NCBI GenBank assembly: GCA_900155495.1 | Contig: FTLJ01000659.1 | Span: 62,001 to 126,000 of the forward strand | Origin: Porogramme epimiltina | Lineage: Eukaryota > Basidiomycota > Agaricomycetes > Polyporales > Polyporaceae | DNA: 64,000 nucleotides | Direction: 5' to 3' | The notes under the pieces: generated by a model | What the model saw: only the letters and a program-made list of their open reading frames with translations | Database searches by the model: none | What the model was told of the DNA's origin: nothing | Position numbers and translations under genes: made by a program | Shown here: in pieces, positions 44,244-56,864 of the stretch | How positions within the stretch are numbered: position 1 is the first letter of the stretch | Layout: the number at the start of each line of letters is the position of its first letter

Positions 44244-47200
44244 ATGTCCACAAGCTCGCGCAAAAGGAAGGATGATGCGAATCCGGGATCCGGTGGACCG
44301 ACGTCTAAGAAACCTCGTGCAACTAAGCAGAGTAAAGGAAAGAAGGGGCAAAGCCAAGAGGAGGCGGTAGCATGGCCCGAATACTTCAACTCTGTATGTT
44401 CCAGATACACTTGGTGGTAATGCTATGGCTGACCCTATTCGCTCGGAAGCTCTTCAAGGTAAGCTCGTCTACGTTATGGAGATGCATGTTCTACGGAACG
44501 TCCTAATATACTGCTGGCATAGATATTCAAGGTACGCTCATGACTCATATCAGTATTCTGTCCCATACTCATATTTGTGGCGCAAATAGGCCTTGAACAC
44601 CGTCCTTGCATTTTGTTCTTCCAGGAAGAACTTTGCTGTTACGTTCCCGGTGGTACGAAGTTCTGTAGAAGCTATGCTGCACGAGTAAGTATTCGTATTA
44701 CCCTAACTGTGTGTAATATGAACCCCCCCCTATAGGCCCCTGGAGCTAGCTAAAGTTGCCGAGTTGAAGTATGGCCTTTCACGAGCGTCCCACTCAACTT
44801 GGATCTAACCATCCTCCAGAGCCCTACTTCCAGAGGTTGTCAAGTTCGCATACACGCCGCGCATTGAACTCAGGATACACGCAGACCAGAAGGGAGGGCC
44901 GAGTCGCCGCGAGCGTTCGCCGGACTATTCAGCCTTCCAAGCTGCCAGTACAGCGGCGTCCACCTCGCGGCTGAACGATGTGGACCAAGACGAGCACGTC
45001 CTAGTGTTGGACTTCATCGATAACTCACGAGGGAAAAAGACCATCAACTCGGGCTCCGCATACACTTTCCCTCCTGCACTCACCCCAGCGCAGACGAAGA
45101 AGTTGGTAGAGAAGCGGAACGACCGCTTTGTTCTCGCTGTCAACGAGTAAGCCGTCCCCCAGTTTTTGGGCGTCTACGAGCGGGCAAGAGATTTACGTCA
45201 CGAAAATGATCAGACTACTGAAGGCCACTCCGGAGGGAGAAGACCCGGTCGCGCTCCTCAAAGCTGCCGCTTCAGACCACTTACCTGTGCATCCCGGTGC
45301 TAAGGATGTCGCCCCAGGGCCCAGTCAGTCGGACTCTCAGCGCAAATACAGAGAGGTTCCCGAACCGGATGAAAGGCCCTCTATCGAAGATGTGATTATG
45401 GAGATCGAGCAGCAAGAATGGTATAAAGAACAAATATCATACAAAAATGTGGTAGACGCGAAGGAAGGGCGGTCTGGTCCGTGTTTCCCACCTGGCAGAA
45501 TTGTTGGGAGAATGCTCATTGCGTACAGCCTGTTTGGACCCACCCCTGTCGGCGGAAGTGGCTCAGGCTTTACGCGACTCCCGTAAAATCACGTCACTCT
45601 ATACCCACCAGGTCGCCGCCATTCATGCACTATCTGAGGGGAAGCATGTCATTGTGTCCACGAGCACCGCATCCGGGAAAAGCGTCATCTACCAGGTGGG
45701 TAGGGGCGCGTAATGTTCATTTGTGCTATACTGAACGAGGGGTTTAGGTGCCTTTGCTGAGATTTCTGGAAGCGGACTCTCATTCGACGGCGATTTTCAT
45801 CTATCCCACGAAGGTACACACGGAGTTACCCATCTCTACACGTGTCATCTAACTGTCAAGGAAGGCTCTTGCCCAGGACCAGAAAGCGGCTCTAGAGCAA
45901 CTCCTGTATGCTTGTCCCGGCCTCGAGCACATCAAGGTCGCCACCTACGATGGGGACACACCCCAGGAATCTCGGTCTGGTAAGCCTCAAAGTAGAAAGA
46001 ACAAACATACTATACTGACGCAAGGGGAGATAGGCATCCGCGAAACTGCCTCTGTGATCTTTACCAATTTTGTAGGCGATTTACTACATTTCTGGGAGGG
46101 GGTCCCTATGTAACCGTATGGAGGCTCATGGGTCCCCAACCTGCCCCGCCACAGGATATGCTTCATGCGTCCATACTCCCACACGAGGATACATGGAGGA
46201 GGTTAATCTACATCTTTCCCAAGTCAGCGGATGAGCTAATCTCGTGGGTGTGGGGCCAGATTCCTCAAAAACCTCAAGCTTGTCGCCGTGGACGAACTTC
46301 ATTATTACCACGGGACATTTGGCAGGTCGGTCAATCTCCACAACTAGATTTAAAGCGGCGCCAGCCGGTGTTAAGCGTACTCGGCAGTCATGTCGCACAG
46401 GTGACAAGGAGGCTCAGAAGAGTCTGCGCGGCGGTGGGAAGTAAGTAATTAATGCGCTCTTTATCACGCACCTAGTATTCACGTCGTTTACAATACAGAT
46501 CGCCGGTCCCGATTTATCTCTTGTAGTGCAACCATTTCTAAGCCGAAGGAACACATGCAGAGCATATTTGGTATTGAAGTTTGTAGCCTTTCTTTATTCA
46601 CCGACCATCCTTCTAATGGTTCATCTTTAGCAAATAGAGGAGATTACAGAGGACGGGGCGCCCTCAGGCCGAAAGGATTTCTTGGTGTGGAACCCGCCGC
46701 TAAAGGATGCAATGGACCCGTCGCTCGGCAGAGTCAATTCTATATCCGAAGCCACTCGACTCATGCGTTTCCTCATGGCTCGAGGCGTGCGTGTCATCAT
46801 GTTCTGCAAGGTAGTCCTCCCTGCTTCCCGAGGTTTGCTGTGCATTAATTGAATCGGCGTTTTGACAGATCAGGAAGTCTTGTGAATTGGTGAGCTTTAC
46901 CCCCGCCTCTGCCGGACCAGCGGAGTCTCACACAAGGGTTCCTAGGCGATGAAGACCCTGAGGCAGGAACTATCTTCTGACGGGCGTTTGGATATTTTGG
47001 AGCGGGTAATGTCCTATCGTGGGGGGTACTCTCAGGACGTAAGTGACCGAACAGTTTGTGGCCAGCTCCCGGTGTTCTCCAACCACATTTAATTACGCAG
47101 GATCGCCGAAGGATAGAAAGGGAAGCCTTCTCGGGCAATTTGCTCGGGATTGTGGCAACCAACGCCCTGGAACTGGGCGTTGATATCGGGGTGCTCGACG

Positions 47201-49134
47201 CGGTGATTATGCTCGGGTTTCCCATGGGTGGGTTGGCTAGTTTCGTAAGTGGCGTACTGCACACGGTCAAGTCCGACTGCGTTCGAACTCAGCTTCGGGT
47301 TCGCAGAGACAGGAAGCCGGGCGAGCGGGACGCCGTGCACGAGATGCCCTTGCAATTTTTGTGGCAGACGCCCTTCCCATCGACCAACATTTCGTTGAAC
47401 ACCCCGACGAGCTGTTTGATCGCCCGACCAACGATTTAATTGTCGACCTGGACAGCAAGGTTATCCTGGAGGCACACCTACAATGTGCCGCCCAGGAGAT
47501 GCCGCTGCGGGACGAAGACGCGGAGTACTTTGGGGCCAATATGAAGGAAATCTGCGCGGCGAAGCTCGAAAAGGATAAGGAGGGATGGTGAGTTTCCGGT
47601 TCTCCGGTCCTCCGATGTGGATGAGCCACACGAACACTTCACAGGTACCATGCGCACCCAAGATATCTCCCGTACCCGTCACGGCACGTTTCTATCAGAG
47701 GCATCGAGGAGGAGAAGTACATGATCGTGGATGTCACGCGGGTAGGGAAGCCGGGAGGCACTGCCCACATCCTGGAGGAAATTGAGCTCTCCCGAGCTTT
47801 ATTCGAAATATATGAAGGCGCCGTGGTATGTGGTTTTCAATGTCCTATTATGGACCGAGGGAATTTCCGACTGTTCCCACCCCTCTACACAGTTCATACA
47901 CCAAGGCCTACCTTTTCTTGTCAGCTAATCTCCGCTCTCCGTCATTGCTTATCCAGACTTTGAGCTAACACGCTAGTCTAGGTCCAGGAAGTCAGTCACG
48001 ACTCCAAGGTAGCTAAGCTGATCAGGTCCGACGTCAACTGGATCACGGAACCCAGGTATCCAGATTGACATACGCTTGTTACGAAGGCTTATAAACGCTT
48101 TCATTACAGGGACTTCACCAACATCGACGCATTGCAAACATATCGCATTCGAGAGATCAGAGGCTCATCTCATCGAGCCTTCTATGGCCGTAAGCATGTC
48201 TTATAGATAATTGCAAGTGGTACAAGTGATAGATGAATATGTCAGGTGTGGAGCTCTTTACTCTGGTCTACGGTAAGCGCATCCATCCCAGCATCGTACA
48301 CTATCTGATGTAAATTCGAAGGGTATTTCAAGTTGAGGTATGTACTTAGTCTCTGGCTGAGATAGCTTCTGGACAAGCAAGTGCAGGAACAAAGCGATCA
48401 TCGATGCTGTCGACCTTGACACGCCGCCATGGCAAAGGGAGACGACGGGACTCTGGCTGGATGTCCCCAAGTCACTCCTTGATCTCATGCGTGATACTGG
48501 GATGAACGCAGCAGAGGCAATACATGCTGCCCAACACGCATTCATGAACCGGTTCGCACTCGCGATGGACTTGCGCACGGAGTGCAAGGTGCCAGGGAAG
48601 GAGTACAAGGCAACAGCCTCCCAGCGCAAACGCCCAGCGAGGCGAGTAATCCTTGCCCATCCACTACCTCAGGGGCAACACTGAAACGTCTCACTAGGCT
48701 CATCTTTTACGAGCCTTCCGGAAAACGCGGTGGGGTCGCAGTCAAGGCATTCGATCACGGTACGATGTCCTGTGCTTGTTGTGGTCAATATACTCTCAAA
48801 CGTGTGCAGTGAACGATATATTGCGTGACGCCCACGATCGAGTGGAGTCGTGTGGCTGCGAAGAAGGGTGCGCTGATTGTATGTATTACCAGCTCAGATG
48901 TGGTGATTTTGTGCTGATTCGATCCTAGGCGTGGACAGCCCAACATGCAAGGAGGGCAACCTGGTCTCATCTAAAGCAGGAGCTCTAATCATCCTGAAAT
49001 CGCTCCTGGGCCACCCTGTTGATATCGATCTACTCGAGCATGAGCCGATGACAACAGACGTCAACGTGTTCGAAACAGTTGTGGAGGCTACGAGCGTTCG
49101 CGCAGTCGAGGGCGTGGAAGTGGAGAAGGCGTAG
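44244..49134 (+). CDS. HRQ1: HRQ1-type RecQ4-like DNA helicase
   Basis: This is a nuclear 3'-5' superfamily 2 DNA helicase, in fungi linked to crosslink repair and genome stability. The start MSTSSRKRKDD at 44244 opens a basic, nuclear-signal-like N-terminus. Exon 1 ends at 44393. Two 9-nt exons (44450-44458, LFK; 44523-44531, IFK) and then ALNTVLAFCSSRKNFAVTFP continue the family's conserved N-terminal region. Helicase motifs are Walker A STSTASGKS, Ia FIYPTKALAQDQ, II VDELHYYHG, III RFISCSATISKP, IV RGVRVIMFCK, V ATNALELGVDIG and VI RQEAGRAGRRARD. The C-terminal (DUF1998-type) region contains MRDTGMNAAEAIHAAQHA, GGVAVKAFD and a Cys cluster, CGCEEGCADC with CKEGNLVSSKAGAL, probably zinc-binding. 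Stop at 49132-49134. There are more than fifteen introns. It converges on the SCY1-like gene with only 91 bp between stops. Confidence 0.92.
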
Positions 49135-49225
49135 AGTGGATATCCGAATTGGTTTGGAAAGGAATATCGGTGCAATGTAATATATGCAACTATAATATCA
49201 AGGATGGACAGGACTAGATCATAAT

Positions 49226-52200
49226 TTATGCTAAAGGATCGAAGTCTCCCCAGTCGTCCTTCGAGAGTTGCTTGGACCCGCCTCCTGTCCCCGGCCACTG
49301 AGGTTGTGACGGCTTCGATGGTGCGAGCATACTCCCCATCGACATTTGATGAGCAAAGAAGGGTGGTGGGGGCGATGAAGACGTCATAGGTTGCGCCGGT
49401 TGGAGGGATATATTATAGTTAGGGACAGCAGGTGCGGCAGGTGTGCCGTTGTAACCAGGAGGTGCAGCATTGGACGGCGTCAGGGTAGGGAACGACGGTT
49501 GCATAGGCTGCATAGCTGATGCTGAGACGAAGGGACTCGGCGCCATAGGGGTCATTGAAGCCATTGTTGATGACACCGATGTCGATGATGAGGAGTTGAA
49601 TGCAGAAGTGTTGAAAGATGTTGAAGGGACGCGGGTGGCGCCCAGCCCTGGCCCTGGACGGTTCATCGACGACCTCGTAGCATGGGGGTTGAGCGAGCTG
49701 GGGACCTTCGGCGAGGAAGGAAGAGACTGTGTTTGCTGCTGCTGCGTAAACGAGTTGGTTCTGACAGGCTGTACAGGCGGAATAGGCGGTGACAGCGTTG
49801 GGCTCTGTATGGGTGGAGTCTAAATGGCGATTAGCGTTTGCACGTTGTTAATCAACGTGGGTGCGGACTCACAGAGCTGCCGTTCGAGAAGATGCTTCCC
49901 CAGACGTCGTCTTCCCAGCTCGGAGTCTTTGCAGCTTCCCCGGTAGCATTAGTCTTGATAGGTGCGCTGCCGCTGTTCCCAACCAAACTCTCGAAGTCGA
50001 CGGCCCCTGCAGGGCCTGCAGGTATATTCGCCGTGCCATTAATGGCTGAACGATCTTCAACTCGCTGTGAATCCCTGAGATATTGGTCGTGCTCTTTCTC
50101 AACTCGGTCGCCTAGCTTCTTAATGACTTCCATAAACCGTTTAAACTGGGAAACAGTGAGTACTAATGCGTACCAATTTAGCGAATCATTGAGAAGAGAC
50201 GATATTAGATCACGTACGCGGCCCCATAGACATTGCCCATAATTGGGGAAGAACGAGGGTAGCCACAGCTTCACGGTCAACTTTCATACCCATTGCTTCT
50301 TGGACGGCAAGGGTGGCCATCTATATAACGTGTCAGCCATCGCGCTCTCGGGATATACAGTGCTACATACCGTTACAGCCGGCTCCTTGGTCCGTATCCT
50401 AGATAACAAGGGCACCAGTTTCTGGGTTAAACTCGACTACAAAAATCGATGAGAAATTCTTCGTATAATCTGTTTAAAAATGCACCCCACCTGATCGAGA
50501 GTCTTGACCATAGAGAAAAAGGTGTCCAGTGTAGCAACTTTGACGGAGAGTATGCGGGTTTTTGTGAAGACGAGCTACGGCGTACTTAGCTGTCTTGTCC
50601 GGAGTGAAGCTGTAAGAGTAGCTTACTGCGACCCTCGGGAACAACACGCCTTGCACTTCCGCGTAGTCGATGGTCTCACAGAGGTTGGGTACAGCCTTCA
50701 AAGCGCGTTCTTGTACCTGGACGGACATCAGCGTCATGCGTCTGATCAAGCGGGAGCGCACCTACAATTGCGTGCTCGCTCTCGAGCGCGTTGTACACGA
50801 GAGGAAGTACATCTGTCCGTGAACATTTAGCGGAGCTCTGTTGGCACAAGCTGATGGGGACTTACGTTCCCTAAAGACGGGCTTTTCGGTCTTCTCCTGA
50901 AGCAGGAGCAAGTTATCCAACAACGTTAGCATGTTCTGTGGGGGCTCCTTGATTGCAAACAACGGCTTGAGGCTAGGCAGAACGAGAGCCGCAAACTGAG
51001 TCGACGAAAGTACTTGGGCGATGGCGAAGATATTTGGTAGAATGTACGGAAGTAGATGTGTGTCTTTCATCTGTGAGATAACTTCTCCTTAGTTGTGCAT
51101 ATAGGTGAATACATTAGGAATACTTACCTCCTCAAGGAGAGAAGGCAAGATTTTACGCGTTCGGAGCCCTTCTGAGAACCTGTCGAGGACACTGGTTAAA
51201 CCCTTCATGAATGAGATCTTCTCCTCTCGAGTCTTCGCAGCGAAATTCGAGCGATCGAGAAAATTGAGAGTAGAAACAGGCAATGAAGAGAAGAAGGCGT
51301 GAAGAGGGAGGTCCGTTGGATTAGGACGACCATGGGGCTGTCGAGTGATCAAAGCACTTAGCAGAGCTAGAAAAAAATAGCTGTAAGTTACATGGTTTGA
51401 CACAAGGGATTCGGGTCACCTCTGAGGTCCTGCTCTAGTCTCTCCATGCCCGCGAGTGGCTTTCCTGCGTTTTCACGCAGAGAAGCAAGGTTGCCGTGAT
51501 TCTTGAAAGGCGGGTTTCCTTTACAATGTACTGCATACATCAGGCACCCGAGAGAGTACATGTCTGAGGCGGGGTCCAACACCTCGTCTAGCGCATATTC
51601 AGGAGCTATCTCGGCAGTCAGAGAGTGTCACCGATAGCGCATTGCTACTAAGCCTACCGATGTAGTCAAAAGAACGCTGGGTGTATGTGGATGCACGTCC
51701 ATCGAATGTTGGGAATTCCCATCGTGGTGCACCGCCGTCGGGGCGAGAGAGAGCGATTGTCAGTCCTAGCCCGGATATCTTCCAGTCACCCTGTAGTAGC
51801 GCATCAGCGACGTGCCTAAATCGCCGTTGAACAAGTAGATGCTGACTGCGCCGTTGATTACAATACTTTCCGGATTGATGTTCGAGTGTATCAGGCGTGC
51901 GGAACTATGCATGAAGGTAAGACCCTTGCACAGCTGCAGGATGCCTTTCTGTATCTTTGGCAACCATGAGCCTCATTCCACCCTAAACCTAGTGGGAACG
52001 TGTGCTTACCTCGACTTCATCCAACTCGACCAGTGGGGTGTATTGAAAAGAGCCGGGTATGGAGAGATGGAGGGAGGAGAGGATAGGTTCCGTAGCAAAT
52101 ATAAGTTCATTCCGGGTCTCTTCGAGAGGCTCCACCACCTCTTTGGATTCTCCGTCAGCCGTGGTGACCTCTCCATCCGAATGAAAGGGACTTGCCTAGG

Positions 52201-52597
52201 ATAGATGGATGCCGTAGCCTACTCAACGCGGATGCCTGTCCACCACGTTCAACGTCTCCTCGCAACAGGCATGCCGCATCATACGCACCTCGGCTTTGAG
52301 TACCTCTAGCGTCCGCTCACGCGATGCGGGTCCCATCCGCTCCATGTCGGGACTCTTCTTGTCCGCGCTCCATACCGACACGCGCTTGCCCGTGACCTTG
52401 TGTGTAGCGGGCTGAACCCGCCACGGGCCGACGTTGAACGGTGGGGGTTGAGCCGCGGCAGGGAGCGAGGCAGCCGAAGACCCGGCAGGGGCGGGGGATG
52501 CTGTCCTGCTTCCGACGATAGAGGGTGTGGACGGGCCAATGTTGTAGGACTGGGATATGTTTGTCCGGGCAAAGAATGAGGACGCGGCGGCGAACAT
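49226..52597 (-). CDS. SCY1-like pseudokinase (SCYL2 type)
   Basis: This is a catalytically weak kinase-like scaffold, known in eukaryotes for clathrin-coated vesicle and Golgi/endosome trafficking. The start is MFAAASSFFARTNISQSYN at 52597. The kinase-like domain has SVWSADKKS in place of a normal ATP-binding Lys strand, LEVLKAEASALSRLRHPSIL, VVEPLEETRNELIFATEP and, where HRD and DFG should be, LIHSNINPESIVING and GDWKISGLGL. The catalytic Asp residues are therefore missing, as in the family. HEAT-type helices follow (about 50100-51400, for example NFLDRSNFAAKTREEKISF). The C-terminal tail is Ser/Pro/Met-rich and ends SKDDWGDFDPLA; WGDF-type motifs are typical of clathrin/AP2-binding tails. 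The intron at 52141-52195 needs a GC donor. Confidence 0.88.
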
Positions 52598-52890
52598 GGT
52601 GCAATGTAGGATCGGTTCCAAGAGCGTTCGAGAGTTCCGTATACACAGGCGAGAGATAGAGGGGTCTGCGGGTCCACAGAAGCAAGAAGCGAGCGCAGCT
52701 CGGCGGAGGCCACCAAGCGGTGTCTGCGCACAGTATAGCACGTCGCTATGGGCGCCTCAGTCAATGAATTATTCACCGATTATAGTAGCGCCTTCAATGC
52801 TCGTGATAACACGTCCTATTGCTGCTATTAGTACTATCTTGTTATCTACTCTAAAAGTTGGAATCTGCAGCATCGGGAACTACACATCCA

Positions 52891-54205
52891 TTACGCTCCT
52901 CTGATTAAGGGAAATATCAAACGCCTAGTAGGGCTGACCACTGGCGGTACGATCGCCCTCCCGCCCGCGCCCCGCTCCATCCACGAGTTGGCTAAAATCG
53001 CTTGTGAGTCACAGTCTCCTATAGCATTGTATATATCAAATGACTCACTGCACATCTGTCCAAGTAGAACAACAAATAAAGCAGCCCAGGAAAACCCAAG
53101 CCACCCCCCAACTCTTCGGCCCGTGTAAGCAGTGTAGCTCTTCTCCGCGAGAATCCCCACTGCTTGCAAGACGAAGAATGCGATGACCTTCCAGTCTATC
53201 GACGAGCCACCCAAATAGAACCCCACTTCGTGGTATAGCCCAGAAGCAAGGAAGATCCCAAAGAGTCTTCCGACGTCTCCGGCAAGCCATTGACCCGGGT
53301 ACCCGCCGAACACCATGAATGTGTGTCGCAAAATCTGGTGCCACCGACGCGACCAGAACTCATGGAGCGATCGCGTTCGCCATGGCCGGTCGTGGCACGG
53401 CGGCCATGTTGAGGGCGGCTGATTCAGAAGGCCTACGCCGACCAGAGATGCGATGTCGTACCACATCTCGATGCCTAGGATGACACAGAGGCCTATCGCG
53501 AGATGCAAGGCTGCGGATACGACGTAGCGTTGGAGAAGGGGAAGATCTTGGAGGAAGAGTGTGCCGCCTGTGGGGGTGACGCCGGGTAGGGTCTCGAGGA
53601 ACGAGTCCACCACATCGACATAGATATACGTCCTGATTATAGACTGTATCGTTGCTTTGAGGTATGCTGTCCGTTCGGTGGGGCGGCGCATGTCGGGGAG
53701 GGACGAGCCTTGCCCGAATTGCCAACCAATGCCTCTGCCTGCTGTCCCGACCTCACAAGCGTCGAAGAACCATTTCGGAAAGAAGCCTTTGGATTCGTTA
53801 GACCCCCTGTCTTCCAGAGAGGCCTCCCCGACTTTCATGGTACCCCCGAGAGGTATTGCCCAAGAGAGAGTGTAAGCCGTGAGTGTGAGGGCACCCAAAC
53901 CTGTGAATAATTTGAGTAAAATCTCTATTATCTAAGTGATAACCTCTACCTCTAACCCAGTCGAACCACCCTGCGTAGACATCCTCCGCGTGGTGTTTGG
54001 TGGCGGAGGAGATATAGGCGAAAATTCCCATGGGAAGAAGCAAAAGACGGCAGATGTGTGTGTTTGGCTTTCGTGTCAGGTACGCCATGAGAAAATAGGG
54101 TGTTGCTGAATAGCAGAGTATATGTGCAGCATTTGCCCAAGATAGGGGGGAGTCATGCTCTCTGAACACCTTCCGGACAACGGTTGTGGTGTTGTAGTAG
54201 TCCAT
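52891..54205 (-). CDS. Wax-synthase-like membrane acyltransferase A
   Basis: This multi-pass membrane protein of the MBOAT-like wax synthase domain group probably transfers an acyl group to an alcohol or sterol/terpenoid acceptor at the ER. The start MDYYNTTTVVRKVFREHD is at 54203-54205. A short intron near 53900-53955 joins WFDWVR to GLGALTLTAYTLSWAIPLGG. Landmarks are SLHEFWSRRWHQILRHTF, with the conserved FWxRRWHQ motif, and FLASGLYHEVGFYLGG, containing the likely catalytic His. About eight hydrophobic segments are visible. The last intron splits LLGQMC from TNSWMERGAGGR in phase 1, at the same place as in gene B. It is a tandem neighbour of gene B, same strand, and clearly paralogous. The substrate is unknown. 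Confidence 0.85.
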
Positions 54206-54551
54206 TGTGCTGCAAAATAGATTATTTAGAAAGATGGTCAAGTTATGACTTATAGGAGGTATACTCACGAGGAGGCGGTGAGGGGATCTTGCAACCCAGT
54301 CTGCCTGTTAAGAGAAGCGCAGCGTCAGCTCGAATTCTTGAATAGGACTGACAGCCGATCGGTGGTCGCAATAGGGGTGGCGGATCGTCGCTGGGTTGTC
54401 ATTGATTCTCGATCGAGGGAATGACGATGGCGCGCCCTGAGTGTGACGACATTTCCACGTGCATGGCCACCGCATATGAAGAATCCAGTGACAATGCTAT
54501 ACCGCAGCACAGGCTCTTCCATGATGCCAGCATCCGGGAGAAACAATTAAC

Positions 54552-55949
54552 TCACGACGTAGACGTACTAAATGTATATACCAAATGTCGGACGAGAGGA
54601 AGGATGGCTGTCCTCATGGGACTGAGGGCTAGAGGGATAGTGACCCCGCCGCCGATTCCTCTCGCAGCCCACGCATCAGCTAGAAAAGGTCGTGGCAGGA
54701 TATCAGGAATGGTTCGAATGGAGGCACTGCAGAACGCACTGCACATCTGTCCAAAACCTAGGACGAAAATGATCGCCCACGCGAAACCCAAGAGCCCGCC
54801 CACTCGCTTGCCCATCACCCGGCGATAGGCTTTCTCCAGAACGACCCCGGTGGCCTGGAGGAGGAAGAAACCCACCACGCGCCAGTCAGTCTCCACGCCG
54901 GCAACCGTGATCCCCAGCTCGTGCACGAGCCCCGACGCGAGGAACGTCCCGATCGTCGCGCCAACTCCGCCCCCGATCCATCGCCCGGGCAGGCCCCCGC
55001 AGACGAGAAACACATAGCGGAGAGCCTGGTGCCACCTGCGCGCCCAGAACTCGTGCAGCGAGCGCACGCGCCACACCCCGGACAACGCGCCGCCGTCAAT
55101 GGGGGGCCACGCAACCGGCGGCTGGCCCAGCACAAGCACGCCCGCGAGCGAGAGTGCATCATACATGAGCGCCATGCCGCACGCGATGACGACCCCCTGC
55201 GCGAGGTGGATCGTGGTGGAGAGGGCGTAGCGTGGCACAGGAGCGAGGTTCGCGAGGAAGATGGTGCCTCCGTGCGGGCCGAGCCCGGGCGTGAACTTGA
55301 TGAGCGTGTCGAGCAGGTCGATGCAAAGGAAGTGGCGCGCGACGCGGACGAGCGCGGCGCGTGCGAAGGCGCGGCGCTCGCGGGGCTGCGTAGCGGGCGG
55401 CACGTAGACGTGCGCGCCGAAGTCCCAGCCGACGCCGCGCATGGAGAGGCCGATCTCGAGCGCGTCGTAGACGCTGTCTGGCAAGCATGCGACGAGCCCG
55501 CTGCGGGAGGAGGGGGAGGAGGCGCCTTCGAGGGGAGGCCCGCCGATTTGCCGTAGTTCTGTTTCGCCGATCCTGCGTCTTCCGTCCTTCGCGCAGGCGA
55601 AGTCGACTGATTTCGCCATGACGATAAGTGCTAGAATCCCTGACAGCGCGAGCGTTAATGCATCCAGTCCTTCGCCTCTTGAGGGGGCGGAGCTCACCTC
55701 GATCCCATTCGTACCACGTGTACCACGGGCTACCCACAGTGTGCCCCCAAGTGCAGCGGACAGCCATGGCGACCACAGTCGGAAGCAGGAGCACCCTCAC
55801 AAGCTGAGTATCGCGCCGCCGGACCAAGAATGCCATGAAGAAGTAAGGCACGAGGTATAGGAAAGCTTGCGGGAATGTCTGCCACGTGAGGAGCCGTCGC
55901 TGCTCATACTTCGGAACAAATTCCCGGAAGGCGAGGGTGGCAGCATCGC
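54552..55949 (-). CDS. Wax-synthase-like membrane acyltransferase B (5' end uncertain)
   Basis: A paralogue of gene A in the same orientation. The exon reaching 55949 begins GDAATLAFREFVPKYEQRR and continues into PYFFMAFLVRRRDTQLVRV and WGHTVGSPWYTWYEWDRG. An intron of about 55 bp leads to LDALTLALSGILALIVM. The active-site landmarks are SLHEFWARRWHQALRYVF and FLASGLVHELGITVAG. It ends with FGQMC spliced in phase 1 to TDAWAARGIGGGVTIPL, then LSPMRTAILPLVRH. I could not place the first exon: no in-frame ATG precedes the Met in PYFFMAF (55834-55836), so either a small upstream exon is missed or translation starts there. The middle of the gene is markedly GC-rich compared with gene A. Confidence 0.8.
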
Positions 55950-56864
55950 CTATTCTAGAAAGGGCGAGATGTCAGAGGTCTGTCTTCTCGAAGGGCTTGG
56001 GGGCTCAACTCCTTGGCTAGTAAGTTTGAGCGACGCATGAGTGGCTGAAGCAGCCAAACTGTGCCACGTCGCCGGGACGTGTTATGAACGCCGTGCTGAG
56101 GCTGTGAATGCTAACTGCGCGAAAGGTTTGTAGTCTGCAGATCGAAGAAGCTGTTAGTATCGCGACGCTAGCAGGACAAGACGAACTCGCCTGTGACCTC
56201 CCTCTACTGAAGTAGAACAGATCCTGCCCTCGGATGGCCGTGCTGGACAAGTTGCAACCTGGTCCGAGCAGCCCTCGGGCCTCGCGGCGCAGTGGCGGAA
56301 TGGAAGGGTTTCTCGGGCGATCGTCAAGCGCCCCGATCCCCATCACATACCCATTTCACGCCGATCCGCATCGGGGCTCGGGAATTCGGTTCACCTCGGA
56401 GGTGGCAGTGTCTTTTATGCCATGGGCCCCCTGTGTATTCGCTTTGTGTACCTTGACTTACTGCGCCCCAGGGCGGGGCCGAGTGGGGCTCGGACGTACT
56501 GGCCTATCACCGAGAGATATGGGGGAGAGGTTTGGCCAGGGACCAGAAAGACACCCGCTCTGTATTCATCGAGTGTCTGGCCTGGAATTATGCGCTAGTT
56601 CGAGAATGTATCTGTGGGAACGGTAGTACAACATGAGGGAATCGAGGATCCGCACGAGGACGGAGGACGGAGGTTGGAGGGATCGCTGAGAAGTAAAGCG
56701 TTTTGGACGGGTGCATAGGGGTCAAAAAGAGTAGCAACACGTAAGACAGTGGGGTCATTAGAGTCGTGAGGTAAATAAGTTAGAACTCGCCCATCGAGAC
56801 CTAGGGGAAAGGAACGCTGGTCGTGAAAGGATAAAGAGGCCGGACACTAAGCGGAGACTCTGGG
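55950..56864. other. Intergenic region between acyltransferase B and the arrestin-like gene
   Basis: It may contain a missed first exon of acyltransferase B in its left part. Open frames at 56017-56346 (minus) and 56234-56626 (plus) are unrecognised. Nothing else is supported. Confidence 0.4.
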
